The notes: a model not told the origin generated them from the sequence alone. DNA of 64,000 nt from Chitinophaga qingshengii (GCF_014529935.1 NZ_JACVFC010000004.1:310001-374000); one strand, 5' to 3'; positions 8,104 to 17,949 are shown, numbered from the stretch's first letter. Numbers and translations are program-made.

Positions 8104-10005
8104 ATGCATTACGTTACAGTAGAAGGGCTCACTAAATCATACGGCGTTAAGCCTTTATTCCGGAATATCTCTTTTCATATCGAAGAAGGTGATAAAATAG
8201 CGCTGGTGGCGCTGAATGGAACGGGTAAATCCACCCTGCTTAAAATTATCCTGGGAAAAGAAATCCCTGATGAAGGAAAAGTATGGATACATAAGGATGT
8301 GACCGTCGTAATGCTGGAGCAACAGTCCGATTTTAACCTGAACAAGTCCGTTATCGAAAACATCTTCGATCACGATAACCCCACCCTCAACGCTATCAAG
8401 GAATACGAACTCCTGACCGAAGAAGGGCAGGAACCGGACCTGGAAAAGCTCACAGCCGCCATTGCCCGCATGGATGAGCTCAATGCCTGGCACTTCGATG
8501 CCAAGGTAAAGCAGATCCTCGGTAAACTCAATATACATCACCTGGATCAGCCGGTAGGCTCCCTGTCCGGCGGACAGCAAAAAAGGGTGGCCCTGGCCAA
8601 AGTGCTGATAGACATCGGATTTGAGCATAAACATGTACTGCTCATCATGGATGAACCCACCAACCACCTTGATGTAAGCATGATCGAATGGCTGGAAAAC
8701 TACCTCGACCAGGAACGGGTAACCCTCTTACTGGTTACGCACGACCGCTACTTCCTGGACAGCGTCTGCAACGAAATCATGGAACTGGACCAGGAACAGC
8801 TCTTCATCTACAAAGGCGACTACGAAAACTACCTGGAACGCAAAGCTTCCCGTGAGGACATGGACCGCGCCAGCGTTGAAAAAGCCCGCAATACCTACCG
8901 GAAAGAACTGGAATGGATGCGGAAACAGCCGAAAGCCCGTACTACCAAGTCCAAAGCCCGCCAGGACGCTTTTTATGATGTGAAGGAAAAAGCCACCACC
9001 CGGATCGCCGATCAGCAGCTGGAGCTAAATGTTAAAATGACCCGCCTGGGTGGAAAAATACTGGAACTTAAAAAAGTATATAAAGCCTATGGTGATCACG
9101 TCATCCTCAAAGGGTTTGACTATACCTTCAAAAAAGGAGAGCGTGTAGGCGTTGTCGGTAAAAACGGCGTCGGTAAATCTACTTTCCTGAATATGTTGCT
9201 GGGCGCCGAACAGCCGGATTCCGGTAAAATCAACATCGGTGAAACCATCGTGTTTGGTAACTATTCCCAAACCGGCCTGGTAGTGAAGGAAGATATGAGG
9301 GTGATTGAATTTGTGAAAAATATTGCAGAGAACTTTCCGCTGGCTGATGGCACCAAAGTGAGTGCCGCCCAGTTCCTTGAATTATTCCTGTTCCCTGCAG
9401 AAAAACAATATACCTATATCTCCAAGCTTAGCGGCGGAGAAAAAAGAAGGTTACACCTGCTTTCTATCCTGTTCCGCAATCCCAACTTCCTGGTACTGGA
9501 TGAACCTACCAACGACCTGGACCTGCCTACGCTCAGCATCCTGGAAAACTTCCTGCTGGAATACCAGGGCTGTGTGATCATTGTTAGCCATGACCGTTAC
9601 TTTATGGACAAACTGGTAGACCACCTCTTTGTATTTGAGGGTGACGGCGTAGTACGGGATTATCCTGGTAACTATACCCAATACCGGGAATGGCAAAAAG
9701 ACGAGGACAAACGAAAAACAGAGGAAAAGAAAGAAGTCAAAGCTGCAACTTTTCAGACTACAATTGCCGCTCCCGCAGATGGCGCCCGTAAAATGAGCTT
9801 CAAGGAAAAAAGAGAGTTCGAAAACCTGGAAAAAGAAATGGCGGCATTGGAAGAAGAAAAGAAGGCCATAGAAGCGAAATTATCCAGCGGTACACTGCCT
9901 TATGAAGAAATGGAACCACTTACACACCGGATAGGCGAAGTAATACAACTGCTGGATGACAAGGGGATGCGCTGGCTGGAGTTAAGTGAATTAGACCTGT
10001 CCTGA
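8104..10005 (+). CDS. ABC-F family ATPase (ribosome-associated type)
   Basis: A 633-residue soluble protein with two ABC domains and no membrane segment. Domain 1 has Walker A NGTGKST near residue 38, signature LSGGQQKR and Walker B LLIMDEPTNHLD. A charged linker follows with the KQPKARTTKSKARQ patch. Domain 2 has KNGVGKST, LSGGEKRRL and LVLDEPTNDLD, and a charged C-terminal coiled coil comes last (Uup-like). ABC-F proteins bind the ribosomal E site and relieve stalled translation; a few give antibiotic protection, but nothing here points to that. I chose the ATG at 8104 over one 18 bases earlier because the domain starts there. A TAACTTCG -7-like box ends only 6 bases before it. It is monocistronic, with a terminator right after the stop. 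Confidence 0.93.
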   Translation: MHYVTVEGLTKSYGVKPLFRNISFHIEEGDKIALVALNGTGKSTLLKIILGKEIPDEGKVWIHKDVTVVMLEQQSDFNLNKSVIENIFDHDNPTLNAIKEYELLTEEGQEPDLEKLTAAIARMDELNAWHFDAKVKQILGKLNIHHLDQPVGSLSGGQQKRVALAKVLIDIGFEHKHVLLIMDEPTNHLDVSMIEWLENYLDQERVTLLLVTHDRYFLDSVCNEIMELDQEQLFIYKGDYENYLERKASREDMDRASVEKARNTYRKELEWMRKQPKARTTKSKARQDAFYDVKEKATTRIADQQLELNVKMTRLGGKILELKKVYKAYGDHVILKGFDYTFKKGERVGVVGKNGVGKSTFLNMLLGAEQPDSGKINIGETIVFGNYSQTGLVVKEDMRVIEFVKNIAENFPLADGTKVSAAQFLELFLFPAEKQYTYISKLSGGEKRRLHLLSILFRNPNFLVLDEPTNDLDLPTLSILENFLLEYQGCVIIVSHDRYFMDKLVDHLFVFEGDGVVRDYPGNYTQYREWQKDEDKRKTEEKKEVKAATFQTTIAAPADGARKMSFKEKREFENLEKEMAALEEEKKAIEAKLSSGTLPYEEMEPLTHRIGEVIQLLDDKGMRWLELSELDLS

Positions 10006-10007
10006 AA

Positions 10008-10046
10008 ATAAAAGCGGCCTGATTGATAGATCAGGCCGCTTTTATT
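10008..10046. terminator. Bidirectional terminator
   Basis: A perfect 14-base stem, TAAAAGCGGCCTGA (10009-10022) with TCAGGCCGCTTTTA (10031-10044), has A and T runs on both sides. It can serve the ABC-F gene and the convergent acetyltransferase gene. Confidence 0.9.
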
Positions 10047-10144
10047 ACTGCAGGATTTATTTTTTGTATATGTGGTCTGTCTTTCTTTTCCGGATAAACA
10101 TACGTATGGTATTACGAAGGGCTGTGTAAGACCTATATCCTTCG

Positions 10145-10591
10145 TTATTCCATATAGTTGGAGTAATGAAGGATATTATTTTCTTCTTTTTGAAAGGAAA
10201 GACCGGCGGATTCAGCTATTTTGGCGGATGCGATATTCCCTTTTTTTACCTCTGCTCTGACTTTTGCACCGGTAGCCAGCAAGGCAACCAGCAGTCCGAC
10301 CATTTTTTTACCTACCCCTTTCCCCCGGAATTGCGGAGAGATCGTCCACGATAACTCATATGTCTGTGTATGCGGTTCGAAATCGGCCCTTACTGTTCCA
10401 ACCGGCTCATTATCGTCAACAGCAATATATAAATGCCTGTTAGGGTTATTTAATACCGTATTGAGCCAGCGCTTATGATCTTCTTCCGCTACTGGTTCGG
10501 GATGATGGGAATTGTTCCTGGTTTCAATATCATTTCTCCATTCAAGAAGAAGAGGCCAGTCTTCCATATTAACTTTTCTAAGTATCATCAT
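10145..10591 (-). CDS. GNAT family N-acetyltransferase
   Basis: A 148-residue acetyl-CoA-dependent acyltransferase. The core is visible as LSWTISPQFRGKGVGKKM (motif A with the R/Q-x-x-G-x-G/A acetyl-CoA loop, RGKGVG), then AEVKKGNIASAKIAESAGL, where the N-x-x-S-x-x-x-x-x-x-x-G-L pattern is typical of RimI/RimJ-like enzymes. Substrate unknown. It runs alone on the minus strand between the ABC-F gene and the aldo/keto reductase. Confidence 0.88.
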   Translation of the reverse strand: MMILRKVNMEDWPLLLEWRNDIETRNNSHHPEPVAEEDHKRWLNTVLNNPNRHLYIAVDDNEPVGTVRADFEPHTQTYELSWTISPQFRGKGVGKKMVGLLVALLATGAKVRAEVKKGNIASAKIAESAGLSFQKEENNILHYSNYME

Positions 10592-10693
10592 ACTGATCGG
10601 GAGTATTACGTATTAAAACAGGAAAGTAGTATTTTATGCTGAATTTACTGTAAGCCTGTAAAAAACGTTTTCGGGCATGATAAAATTGAGACT

Positions 10694-11689
10694 ATGCAAT
10701 ACAGACAATTAGGCCAATCAGACTTAAAAGCATCTGTAGTCACTTTCGGCGCCTGGGCTGCCGGTGGCTGGATGTGGGGCGGCACGGAACGTAAAGACGC
10801 CGTAAGGGCCATCAGGGCTTCCTATGAAGAGGGTGTTACCGCCATTGATACTGCTCCTATTTACGGACAGGGTACCAGCGAGGAAATTGTGGGAGAAGCG
10901 ATCAAAGGTATTCCAAGGGATAAAGTACAGATCCTGACGAAATTCGGTATGCGCTGGGACCTGGCCAAAGGTGACTTCGCCTTCAAAAGCCAGGATAATT
11001 ATGGCAAGGACATCGATATTTATAAATATGCGGGAAAAGCCAGTATTATTAAGGAGTGTGAGGATACGTTGCGCCGGCTGGGTACTGACTATATTGACTT
11101 ATATCAGATCCACTGGCCTGATTCTACTACGCCTATTGCCGAATCCATGGAAACCGTGGCAGCATTGATCAAACAGGGAAAGGTCCGTTATGCCGGCGTC
11201 TGCAACTACAATGCTGAACAGCTGGAAGAAGCCCGTAAATATGTACCGCTGGTGTCTGATCAGGTACCCTATAGCATGGTAAAACGGCAAATTGAAGTGG
11301 AAGATGTGCCCTACTGTATGAAGAATGGCTTGTCTATACTGGCATACAGTCCGCTGGAACGTGGATTACTGACGGGTAAGATGAAGCCAGGGCATCAGTT
11401 TGCACCAGGCGACCATCGCGCCGGTATCTACTTCTACCGCGAGGAAAACCTGAAAAGAACCAATGCGTTCCTGGAAAAGTTAGCGCCGCTGGCAGCAGCT
11501 AAAAATGCGTCGCTCTCCCAACTCGTCATTCGCTGGACAATCGAACAACCAGGCATCACCATTGCGCTGGTAGGAGCCCGTAATGCCGAACAGGCCGTAC
11601 AAAACGCCCGAGCGGCGCAGATACAGCTGAGTGGAGAAGAAATTCGTTTTATCACTGCGGAGCTGGATAAACTGGTATTGGAAAAATAG
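10694..11689 (+). CDS. Aldo/keto reductase
   Basis: A 331-residue NADPH-dependent oxidoreductase with the (beta/alpha)8 AKR fold. Near the N-terminus it has FGAWAAGGWMWGG and the AIDTAPIYGQGTSEEIVGEA block, where Asp and Tyr are catalytic; TKFG provides the lysine and YIDLYQIHWPD the histidine. The C-terminal IALVGARNAEQAVQNA segment is the cofactor-binding loop. It is most like the YccK/YhdN class that reduces small aldehydes. It is monocistronic: a TAAAATTG box lies just before the ATG and a strong terminator follows. Confidence 0.92.
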   Translation: MQYRQLGQSDLKASVVTFGAWAAGGWMWGGTERKDAVRAIRASYEEGVTAIDTAPIYGQGTSEEIVGEAIKGIPRDKVQILTKFGMRWDLAKGDFAFKSQDNYGKDIDIYKYAGKASIIKECEDTLRRLGTDYIDLYQIHWPDSTTPIAESMETVAALIKQGKVRYAGVCNYNAEQLEEARKYVPLVSDQVPYSMVKRQIEVEDVPYCMKNGLSILAYSPLERGLLTGKMKPGHQFAPGDHRAGIYFYREENLKRTNAFLEKLAPLAAAKNASLSQLVIRWTIEQPGITIALVGARNAEQAVQNARAAQIQLSGEEIRFITAELDKLVLEK

Positions 11690-11703
11690 GATCTTAAAAA
11701 TTT

Positions 11704-11740
11704 AAAAAACGGGGATGGCCTTTAGCCGTCCCCGTTTTTT
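11704..11740. terminator. Bidirectional terminator between convergent genes
   Basis: AAAAAACGGGGA (11704-11715) pairs perfectly with TCCCCGTTTTTT (11729-11740). It serves the aldo/keto reductase on the plus strand and the SusD gene on the minus strand. Confidence 0.9.
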
Positions 11741-11757
11741 ATGTACAAAATGAATAA

Positions 11758-13341
11758 TTAATTGGATTTTACCGGTGCAGATACGCTGCTGGGAGTATTG
11801 AAGTCCAGCTCATTCTGTGGTACGTCCCAGTACTCGAGATAGTTGTATTCGATCGTAGCATCGGTGTCCACCTGGTTGTTGGGTTTTACCACCCAGGCAT
11901 GTTTACGGCCACCACCTGCTGCGGTAATACCCCATCTTCTGGCATCATAGAAGGCTACATTTTTCAGGAAAAGTCCGATTCTTCTTTCGCGGCGCAGCTC
12001 TTCGAGTGCATCCGCTTGTGAGAGACCGGTGCCGGAAACATGTGGGAGCCCTGATTTCTGGTAATCGCGTACGTTATCAACATGTTTTAAGCCTTCCTCA
12101 ATATTGTTGAGATAAATATTGGCTTCGGCGATCATCAGCTCATTTTCTTCATAAGAGCAACCGACGGGTATTTCTGCCATACCAATGGTCGTGGAAACCC
12201 AGTCACCGCCGGTTCTGATATCATTCAGCCGCCACCTGGTGGAGTATTGGGCGCCCCTGTTTCTTTCATTGCCATAAGGGGTAACAGGACCAATGACATT
12301 ACGGGTATACCGCTTGTCGCCGGCTTTGATGTCTTGAACGAAACGTTCACTGGGAAGGTCCCAGCCATTCAGCAGGCGATAAGGGGCCCAGGCGGTGATA
12401 CCTACGAGATCTTTCACGTCGTAACTACGCATGGTGAAGATGTGGTCGTCTTTGGCAAGGCCCGCAGTAGCGAGTGTTAAAACATTAGTCCAGTCGGCAC
12501 TGGTCATCTGAGCTACCTTTTTGTTGGCCAGTATGTTCCTGGCTTTGTAGGTATTGAGGTGCCTTTTCCAGGCAGCCGGACTGATAACCCCGCCTTTTCC
12601 TCCCATCGTAAAGCCGGGGATGATGCGTGCAAACAATGCATTGTAGGCATCCTCGTTCGTTACTTTGTTCAGCTCTGCGGCGCAGGCATCAAAGTTGTCA
12701 TTGCCAAGTTTTACAATGGCATCATGTGTGACGAAGTTGCTGTTGAGCAGGGTGCCGCCTTCGAATTTGTCGGCCTGAACACCGGCAATATAAATGGAAC
12801 CGATGCGGGAATAGACAAATCCTTTCCACCAATATGCGAAAGCACGTATCAGCGCTTTTTTGGAAGTTACTGCATCCGCACTGCCGCTCATTGTCAGATC
12901 ATCTTTGGAAGTAACATCCAGGAGGAGATTAGCCTGGTTATTCACTAAATAAAGCGCGGCCCATTCGTTGTAGAAAGCGTTGTCATTACCAAAGGACCGG
13001 TCGTTACGGTTCTTCAGCTCCGTTCCCTGTGCACCGCCCTGGGGAGGGGTGAGCACCGTTCCGTCAGATAACGTGATTTTGCTGACCTGGTTAATCCATC
13101 TCCAGGAATAGTTACCGGCGCTGATAGTAAAGGCATCCCCCATGATGTCGTGGTTGGCGAGGGTCAGCCACCAGTATTCAAGGCCAAACTTCGCATAGAT
13201 ACCCAGGGCGCCTCTGGTAAGACCTTCTTCTGTTTTTAGTACGGCGGGATTCGGGGAGTTGGGATTCACCAGGTCCAGGCTGTCTTTGCTGCAACTAAAA
13301 AGAAGGGATGCTGATAATATTGTAAGAAATATCTTCTTCAT
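11758..13341 (-). CDS. SusD/RagB-like nutrient-binding lipoprotein
   Basis: A 527-residue outer-membrane lipoprotein with lipobox LLFSC (Cys17). The SusD fold is shown by the N-terminal region (NSPNPAVLKTEEGLTRGALGIYAKFG), the ELMIAEANIYLNNIEEGLKHVDNVR tetratricopeptide-like helix pair, and the C-terminal LEELRRERRIGLFLKNVAFYDARRWG block that is diagnostic of RagB/SusD. It binds substrate above the SusC channel. It lies 18 bases after the SusC gene stop and is translated from the same transcript. No glycoside hydrolase or peptidase accompanies the pair, so the ligand cannot be guessed. Confidence 0.95.
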   Translation of the reverse strand: MKKIFLTILSASLLFSCSKDSLDLVNPNSPNPAVLKTEEGLTRGALGIYAKFGLEYWWLTLANHDIMGDAFTISAGNYSWRWINQVSKITLSDGTVLTPPQGGAQGTELKNRNDRSFGNDNAFYNEWAALYLVNNQANLLLDVTSKDDLTMSGSADAVTSKKALIRAFAYWWKGFVYSRIGSIYIAGVQADKFEGGTLLNSNFVTHDAIVKLGNDNFDACAAELNKVTNEDAYNALFARIIPGFTMGGKGGVISPAAWKRHLNTYKARNILANKKVAQMTSADWTNVLTLATAGLAKDDHIFTMRSYDVKDLVGITAWAPYRLLNGWDLPSERFVQDIKAGDKRYTRNVIGPVTPYGNERNRGAQYSTRWRLNDIRTGGDWVSTTIGMAEIPVGCSYEENELMIAEANIYLNNIEEGLKHVDNVRDYQKSGLPHVSGTGLSQADALEELRRERRIGLFLKNVAFYDARRWGITAAGGGRKHAWVVKPNNQVDTDATIEYNYLEYWDVPQNELDFNTPSSVSAPVKSN

Positions 13342-13359
13342 GATCGTGATTTTTGTTTT

Positions 13360-16300
13360 TTAGAAACCGAACGTAACACCAATTTGTATGGACCTGAAGT
13401 TAGGGAAGGCATATACATCAATACCTCTCTGGGCCGGATTGTTAAGCATCGCGCTGCCTTCAGGGTCAAGTCCTGAATAATTACTGATAGTGAACAGGTT
13501 TCTTCCGGTAAGACTTACCTGTGCATTGTTGATGAATTTGTTGCGGAGGTATTTATCCAACCGGTAGTTCAGCGTCAGGTCACGCAGTCTCAGGAAGGAG
13601 CCATCTTCCACAAATGCCGAGTTGGTATTGTTGGTGTTGTAAAGGCTGTTATAATAATTTACAAAAGCCCCTGTTTTACCATCGATCGTAACGGGTTTTG
13701 CAAAGTCGCTGCTGACTTTATCAGCGTATAACCATTGACGGGTTTGGTTATATACCTGGCCGCCGTATACCCAGTCCAGTTGGAAGGAGAGCGTAAGCTG
13801 ACTGTTGAAGGTAAGGGTATTGGTGGAGCTCATATTAAACTTAGGGGTAGGGTCGCCGATTTTTTTATTCTCAGAGCCAAACATCACCATTTTTGAAGTT
13901 TTATTAACGACCCATCCATTCGGCCCTATTTCGTAATTACCTTTTACTGCGCCTGCAGGAAGATCATCGATGCTGGTAAGCGGCGTAACGCCAAAAAAGG
14001 CCCCCAGTGCTTCTCCTTCTTTCAGTACAAATTGTCCGGAACCTGAACCCCCAATAGTGATGGATTTGTGATTGGCTATCTGGTCAACCAGGGAACGTTG
14101 TTTACCGAACCTGATACCAAAATTCCAGTACCATTTTTTGCTTTCCAGTACATCGAGGTCAACAGAAAACTGGAAACCATTTGATTTGATGCTTAGTGCA
14201 TTGGTAGTAATTTCAGCAGCACCGGTAGAAAGCGGAAGATCGAGCGGCCTGATAACGTTGGTCGTATTCTTGATCCAGTAAGTGGGCGTAACAGCGAGCT
14301 TTCTAAACCAGTTTCCTTTACTTAACTCCATGCTGAAGTCGATTCCCACTTCAGTTTCTGAAGACTTTTCCACGGTAAGATCAGGGTTATTTAAGGTGTT
14401 TCTAAGGCTCAGGTAACTGGCATCGCCGATGGCAGCTCCCGTCAATGTAACCTGCCGGTCATATGCGTCTGGTTGGATACCTGCCGCCCCATAGGCGCCT
14501 CTGATCTTAAATTCATATATGCTGGGAATTTTTAGTATTTCACTCAATCTGAAATACGCGTCACCACGGGCAAAAGCAAAAGGTTTATTACCGCGGCCGA
14601 AAGCGGAAGAGTAATCTACCCTGACACCTCCTGATATACCAAACAGGTTGCCGTAATCAATACGCTGGTTGATCAGGTAACCGAAGGTAATGAACTCGGT
14701 GATTGTTTCGTTATTTGTCTTGGTGCCTGCGGAACGCATGGTATAAGGAGGGAAAGGAGCGAAACCAACCCCTTCTGCTGTTAGGTTGCCATAAGAACGT
14801 TTGCGCCAGTCATAGGTTAAATTGGTAGTGGTCTGAATCGGAATCTTCCAATTGAAATCGTTCTCGAAGTCAGTTCTTACGAAAAGGGACAGCAGGGAGT
14901 TTTGAATCGTTTCCTTATCCTGGTCGTGCACTAATTTCCCGTTGATGGGACTGATGCTGTTATCGGGCGTTAAAGTGTTCTCCTGATTATGAATGAAATC
15001 AGTGAGATCAACCCGGGAGTAATCGATACCATATTTATAATCTATTTCCAGGTATTTAACAGGCTTGTAATTAAGATTGATGGCCTGCATGACCCGATTA
15101 TTTTTCGACTCATAACTTCTGTTTTGGAAAGTATAGTAGGGGAATACAGCGTTGCTGGTTAGAACGCTGTTGACAGGGTAGTTACCAATAGAATCCTTTA
15201 ACAGCAGGTCTACGAACGGTTCTGTCGACATGGCGGTGCCCAGGCCGCTATAGATATTATTCTGACCGGTAATGCCTCCTGTGGTATTTTTAGAGGTAAC
15301 GAGTTGTGTCGTGGACCGGATTTTCAGATTTTTCAGGATGTCTGCTCCCAGGTTCACGGAAAGGTTGGTCCTGCTGTAGTCTCCGTGAATAATGCTCTGT
15401 TGTTTGAGATTAGAGAGATTGATCGAGAAATCGTATCCTTCGCGGCCACCCGAAATATTGATGTTATTATTGTAGGTAGGAGAATTTTTCCTGAATACCT
15501 GATCAATGTGATCGTATAAAGGCTCTTTATAATCCTTGTCTATTACCGTGTTATTCGTCACCTCTTTATTAGGTTGGCTCCATTGTCCTGAGGCGTTAGT
15601 CCTGATGCGTTTACCGGCGCCATCCACGATATAACCTTCATTATCGGTAGGGTAGTAGTGTTTGTTAAGATATTTGAAATTACCTTTCAGCACGTTGTCA
15701 TAGCTCACCCGTGAGCTGAAATTAACATTGATTTTACCACTCCGTGAGCCTTTTTTGGAGAACAGCTGGATAACACCGTTGGCGCCCTGTGCGCCATAGA
15801 TAGTAGCGGCAGCTGAGCCCTGCACTACTTCCACTCTTTCAATGTTGGAAAGATCAATATCAGAAAGCCTGGAGGAGAGGTTACTTTCAGAACCGTTCAT
15901 ACTATAGCCGGCATTGACTTCTACGCCATCAAGCAAGATCATAGGTTGAGTGGTCTTTAGGGTATTAATACCACGCAAAATGATCTGTGCCTGTTGTCCT
16001 GGTTGACCGGAAATAGAAGATATCTGCGCACCGGCTATTTTTCCTACCAGGGCCTGGTCAATAGATGCTACCGGTACTTTGGGAAGGTCTTTGGCAGATA
16101 ATGCTTCTACGGAGATGGCGACCTTTCTTTTGTCAATAGCGGAGCCTGTACCGGTCACAATTACTTCCCGCAATCCTTTCATATCTACCCGTAGTGCTGC
16201 ATCTACGCGGGTTTTACCGTTGACCGGCGCTTCGGTACTATAATAACCAACATAGGAAAAAACCAGCGTGGCATTATCGCCTACCTGTATTTTATAACCA

Positions 16301-16473
16301 CCATCGGAGCCCGTCATGGTGCCTGCTTTGGTGCCTTTAATGTTAACGGTGACACCCGGCAGTGGTGTGCCGTCTTTTCCATCTGTGACTTTTCCGCTGA
16401 TTGTTCGTGTTTGAGCATAACTATGCACAATACTGCTGGCCACGAACAGCCATAAGAGTAGCAAATTTTTCAT
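13360..16473 (-). CDS. SusC/RagA-type TonB-dependent outer-membrane transporter
   Basis: About 1037 residues from the ATG at 16473 (a TTG lies 6 bases upstream in frame). A signal peptide ends at YAQ near residue 21. A carboxypeptidase-D-like regulatory domain follows (SGKVTDGKDGTPLPGVTVNIKG...), then the plug with LRGINTLKTTQPMILLDGVEV and IERVEVVQGSAAATIYGAQGANGVI, and a long beta-barrel ending in GVTFGF. SusC proteins import large glycans or peptides with TonB energy together with the SusD lid encoded just downstream. The upstream region is unusually long and gene-poor. No sigma/anti-sigma or hybrid two-component regulator is nearby. Confidence 0.96.
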   Translation of the reverse strand: MKNLLLLWLFVASSIVHSYAQTRTISGKVTDGKDGTPLPGVTVNIKGTKAGTMTGSDGGYKIQVGDNATLVFSYVGYYSTEAPVNGKTRVDAALRVDMKGLREVIVTGTGSAIDKRKVAISVEALSAKDLPKVPVASIDQALVGKIAGAQISSISGQPGQQAQIILRGINTLKTTQPMILLDGVEVNAGYSMNGSESNLSSRLSDIDLSNIERVEVVQGSAAATIYGAQGANGVIQLFSKKGSRSGKINVNFSSRVSYDNVLKGNFKYLNKHYYPTDNEGYIVDGAGKRIRTNASGQWSQPNKEVTNNTVIDKDYKEPLYDHIDQVFRKNSPTYNNNINISGGREGYDFSINLSNLKQQSIIHGDYSRTNLSVNLGADILKNLKIRSTTQLVTSKNTTGGITGQNNIYSGLGTAMSTEPFVDLLLKDSIGNYPVNSVLTSNAVFPYYTFQNRSYESKNNRVMQAINLNYKPVKYLEIDYKYGIDYSRVDLTDFIHNQENTLTPDNSISPINGKLVHDQDKETIQNSLLSLFVRTDFENDFNWKIPIQTTTNLTYDWRKRSYGNLTAEGVGFAPFPPYTMRSAGTKTNNETITEFITFGYLINQRIDYGNLFGISGGVRVDYSSAFGRGNKPFAFARGDAYFRLSEILKIPSIYEFKIRGAYGAAGIQPDAYDRQVTLTGAAIGDASYLSLRNTLNNPDLTVEKSSETEVGIDFSMELSKGNWFRKLAVTPTYWIKNTTNVIRPLDLPLSTGAAEITTNALSIKSNGFQFSVDLDVLESKKWYWNFGIRFGKQRSLVDQIANHKSITIGGSGSGQFVLKEGEALGAFFGVTPLTSIDDLPAGAVKGNYEIGPNGWVVNKTSKMVMFGSENKKIGDPTPKFNMSSTNTLTFNSQLTLSFQLDWVYGGQVYNQTRQWLYADKVSSDFAKPVTIDGKTGAFVNYYNSLYNTNNTNSAFVEDGSFLRLRDLTLNYRLDKYLRNKFINNAQVSLTGRNLFTISNYSGLDPEGSAMLNNPAQRGIDVYAFPNFRSIQIGVTFGF

Positions 16474-16975
16474 GAGCAATTTAGATTTAGATTTTGGTTG
16501 ATAATTTTTAGAAAAAAGGGTTCCCCTACCACTTACGGTATATAGTTCTGAGCCTGGTAATAGCAGAAAGGTTGATTCCCCCGTTACTACAGGTTACTCA
16601 TAAGTATATCTTGTAAACGGCAAAAAAATTCAGGCAGACCGGGTTAGATCTGAAAAGTTACAGTACGGATGTTGACATCACTTCTTCGAAAACAAAAACC
16701 GGGTTTGCTACAGTGCTTTAAAGTAACACCTGGATAATAGGGAAAATTAATTTTTTGGTTGAAAAATGATCTATCCCATCAGTATTTGCAACAGCACAAT
16801 TTTTTTTAGATTTTATGTTTGTTGTTTACAGATTCAGCTGTTGGTCCCAAACAAATCAATAGGTGTCATTGGCATAAGGAGTTGGGAAACAATTTCAGAT
16901 TTTGGTTATCTAGTTACGTCGATCCCAAATATAGATAAAAGCCTGCTATATAGCATAACACCTTGGTGTGATAGG

Positions 16976-17265
16976 TAAGTTTGTGCAATATTATTCTTAA
17001 TAAAATCCCCTTTCATCATCAGCAGAAATATCAGTATTCGCCGCGAATATCAAAGCATTCCCTGCGGATATTGATACACTTTAAATGGCGTACCCTGATA
17101 CTGTAGTTTTACATCAGTTTCCTAAAAGAAGTTACTCGAAAGTGCATTCATTGTTTTGTTGCCCAATAGTTAAATGTTAACCCTAAAAGATCGTCAATAA
17201 CCAGGACTAATAGTGTAACCCCAAAGACTATAGCGCCCACTCAGTTCTCTGAGTGGGTATTTTTT
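16976..17265 (+). ncRNA. Candidate small RNA: promoter box plus orphan terminator
   Basis: TAAGTTTG at 16976-16983 matches the -7 consensus exactly. About 250 bases later CCCACTCAG (17236-17244) pairs perfectly with CTGAGTGGG (17249-17257) around a TTCT loop and is followed by TATTTTTTATTATATTTTTTT. No open reading frame of note lies between them, so the transcript could be a non-coding RNA or a leader. The hairpin itself is convincing; the RNA is speculative. Confidence 0.35.
17236..17265 (+). terminator. Rho-independent terminator without an upstream gene
   Basis: A nine-base perfect GC-rich stem with a four-base loop and a T run, reading on the plus strand. The nearest upstream plus-strand gene is the aldo/keto reductase, more than 5 kb away and already terminated. 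Confidence 0.8.
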
Positions 17266-17409
17266 ATTATATTTTTTTGGGAAAATCCATTATTGATGAA
17301 TATTTAATAGATTTGGTTTGTTTTGTAAGTGAGTTCCCGAGAATGATATAGTAATAGTAATTATATCCCAATAACCAAGAAATTTAAAATAAAATATCAA
17401 CGTCAAATT

Positions 17410-17949
17410 ATGTTAAAATTAGACTTGGGCTGCGGTATCTCCAAACGGGAGGGGTTCGTCGGTGTGGATTCGCTATCCTTAACGGGGGTGGATATTGTTC
17501 ACAATTTAACCAACTATCCTTATCCATTCGAAGATAATACGGTGGACGAGATATGGATGGATAATGTTCTTGAACATATTCCGCAACCAATAAATGTAAT
17601 TGAAGAAATTTACAGGATTTCAAAAAATGGGGCCCGGGTAAATATTGCCGTGCCTTATTTTAGAAGCTTTTATGCTGCCATCGACCCTACTCATGTTAAC
17701 TTTTTTGGGGTATGGTGGTTTAAATATTTTGACCCTAATCACGCTTTTCACCATAAGTACCAGTATTCCAGGGTGAAATTTCAAATAGAACGAATCGAAT
17801 TTGACAGAGAATATAAAAATGGGAAGATGGGTTTTTTCCGAAAGAGACTCATTAAGTTCGCAGAAAGGAAACCTGAATTATATGAATCGAGATTTTCTCA
17901 CTTGATACCGCTGAATTCCCTTACTTTTTATCTGAAAGTAATAAAATGA
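17410..17949 (+). CDS. Small class I SAM-dependent methyltransferase
   Basis: A 179-residue protein that begins directly with the SAM-binding strand (MLKLDLGCGISKREGFVGVD), followed by DNTVDEIWMDNVLEHIPQP and RISKNGARVNIAVPYF. This is the pattern of Methyltransf_11 proteins of the type found in glycan clusters (FkbM/predicted SAM-dependent group). It is shorter than usual and AT-rich compared with the flanking operons. It stands alone between the gene-poor stretch and tRNA-Arg, with a terminator 90 bases downstream. Substrate unknown; lateral acquisition is possible but not shown. Confidence 0.78.
   Translation: MLKLDLGCGISKREGFVGVDSLSLTGVDIVHNLTNYPYPFEDNTVDEIWMDNVLEHIPQPINVIEEIYRISKNGARVNIAVPYFRSFYAAIDPTHVNFFGVWWFKYFDPNHAFHHKYQYSRVKFQIERIEFDREYKNGKMGFFRKRLIKFAERKPELYESRFSHLIPLNSLTFYLKVIK

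Larger units (their letters stand above)
16474..17409. other. AT-rich, gene-poor intergenic stretch (936 bases)
   Basis: No convincing coding region is seen. One possible minus-strand -7 box for the SusC gene (CAAATATA on the plus strand, 16926-16933; TATATTTG on minus) would give a leader of more than 400 bases. Small inverted repeats are present, such as ACACC/GGTGT at 16958-16969 and AATATC/GATATT around 17046-17072. A plus-strand -7 box and an orphan terminator are listed separately. Confidence 0.6.

Noticed and set aside
16766..16978. 70-codon plus-strand reading frame in the gene-poor stretch
   Set aside because: No recognisable motif, no promoter or partner, and amino-acid composition of random AT-rich sequence.
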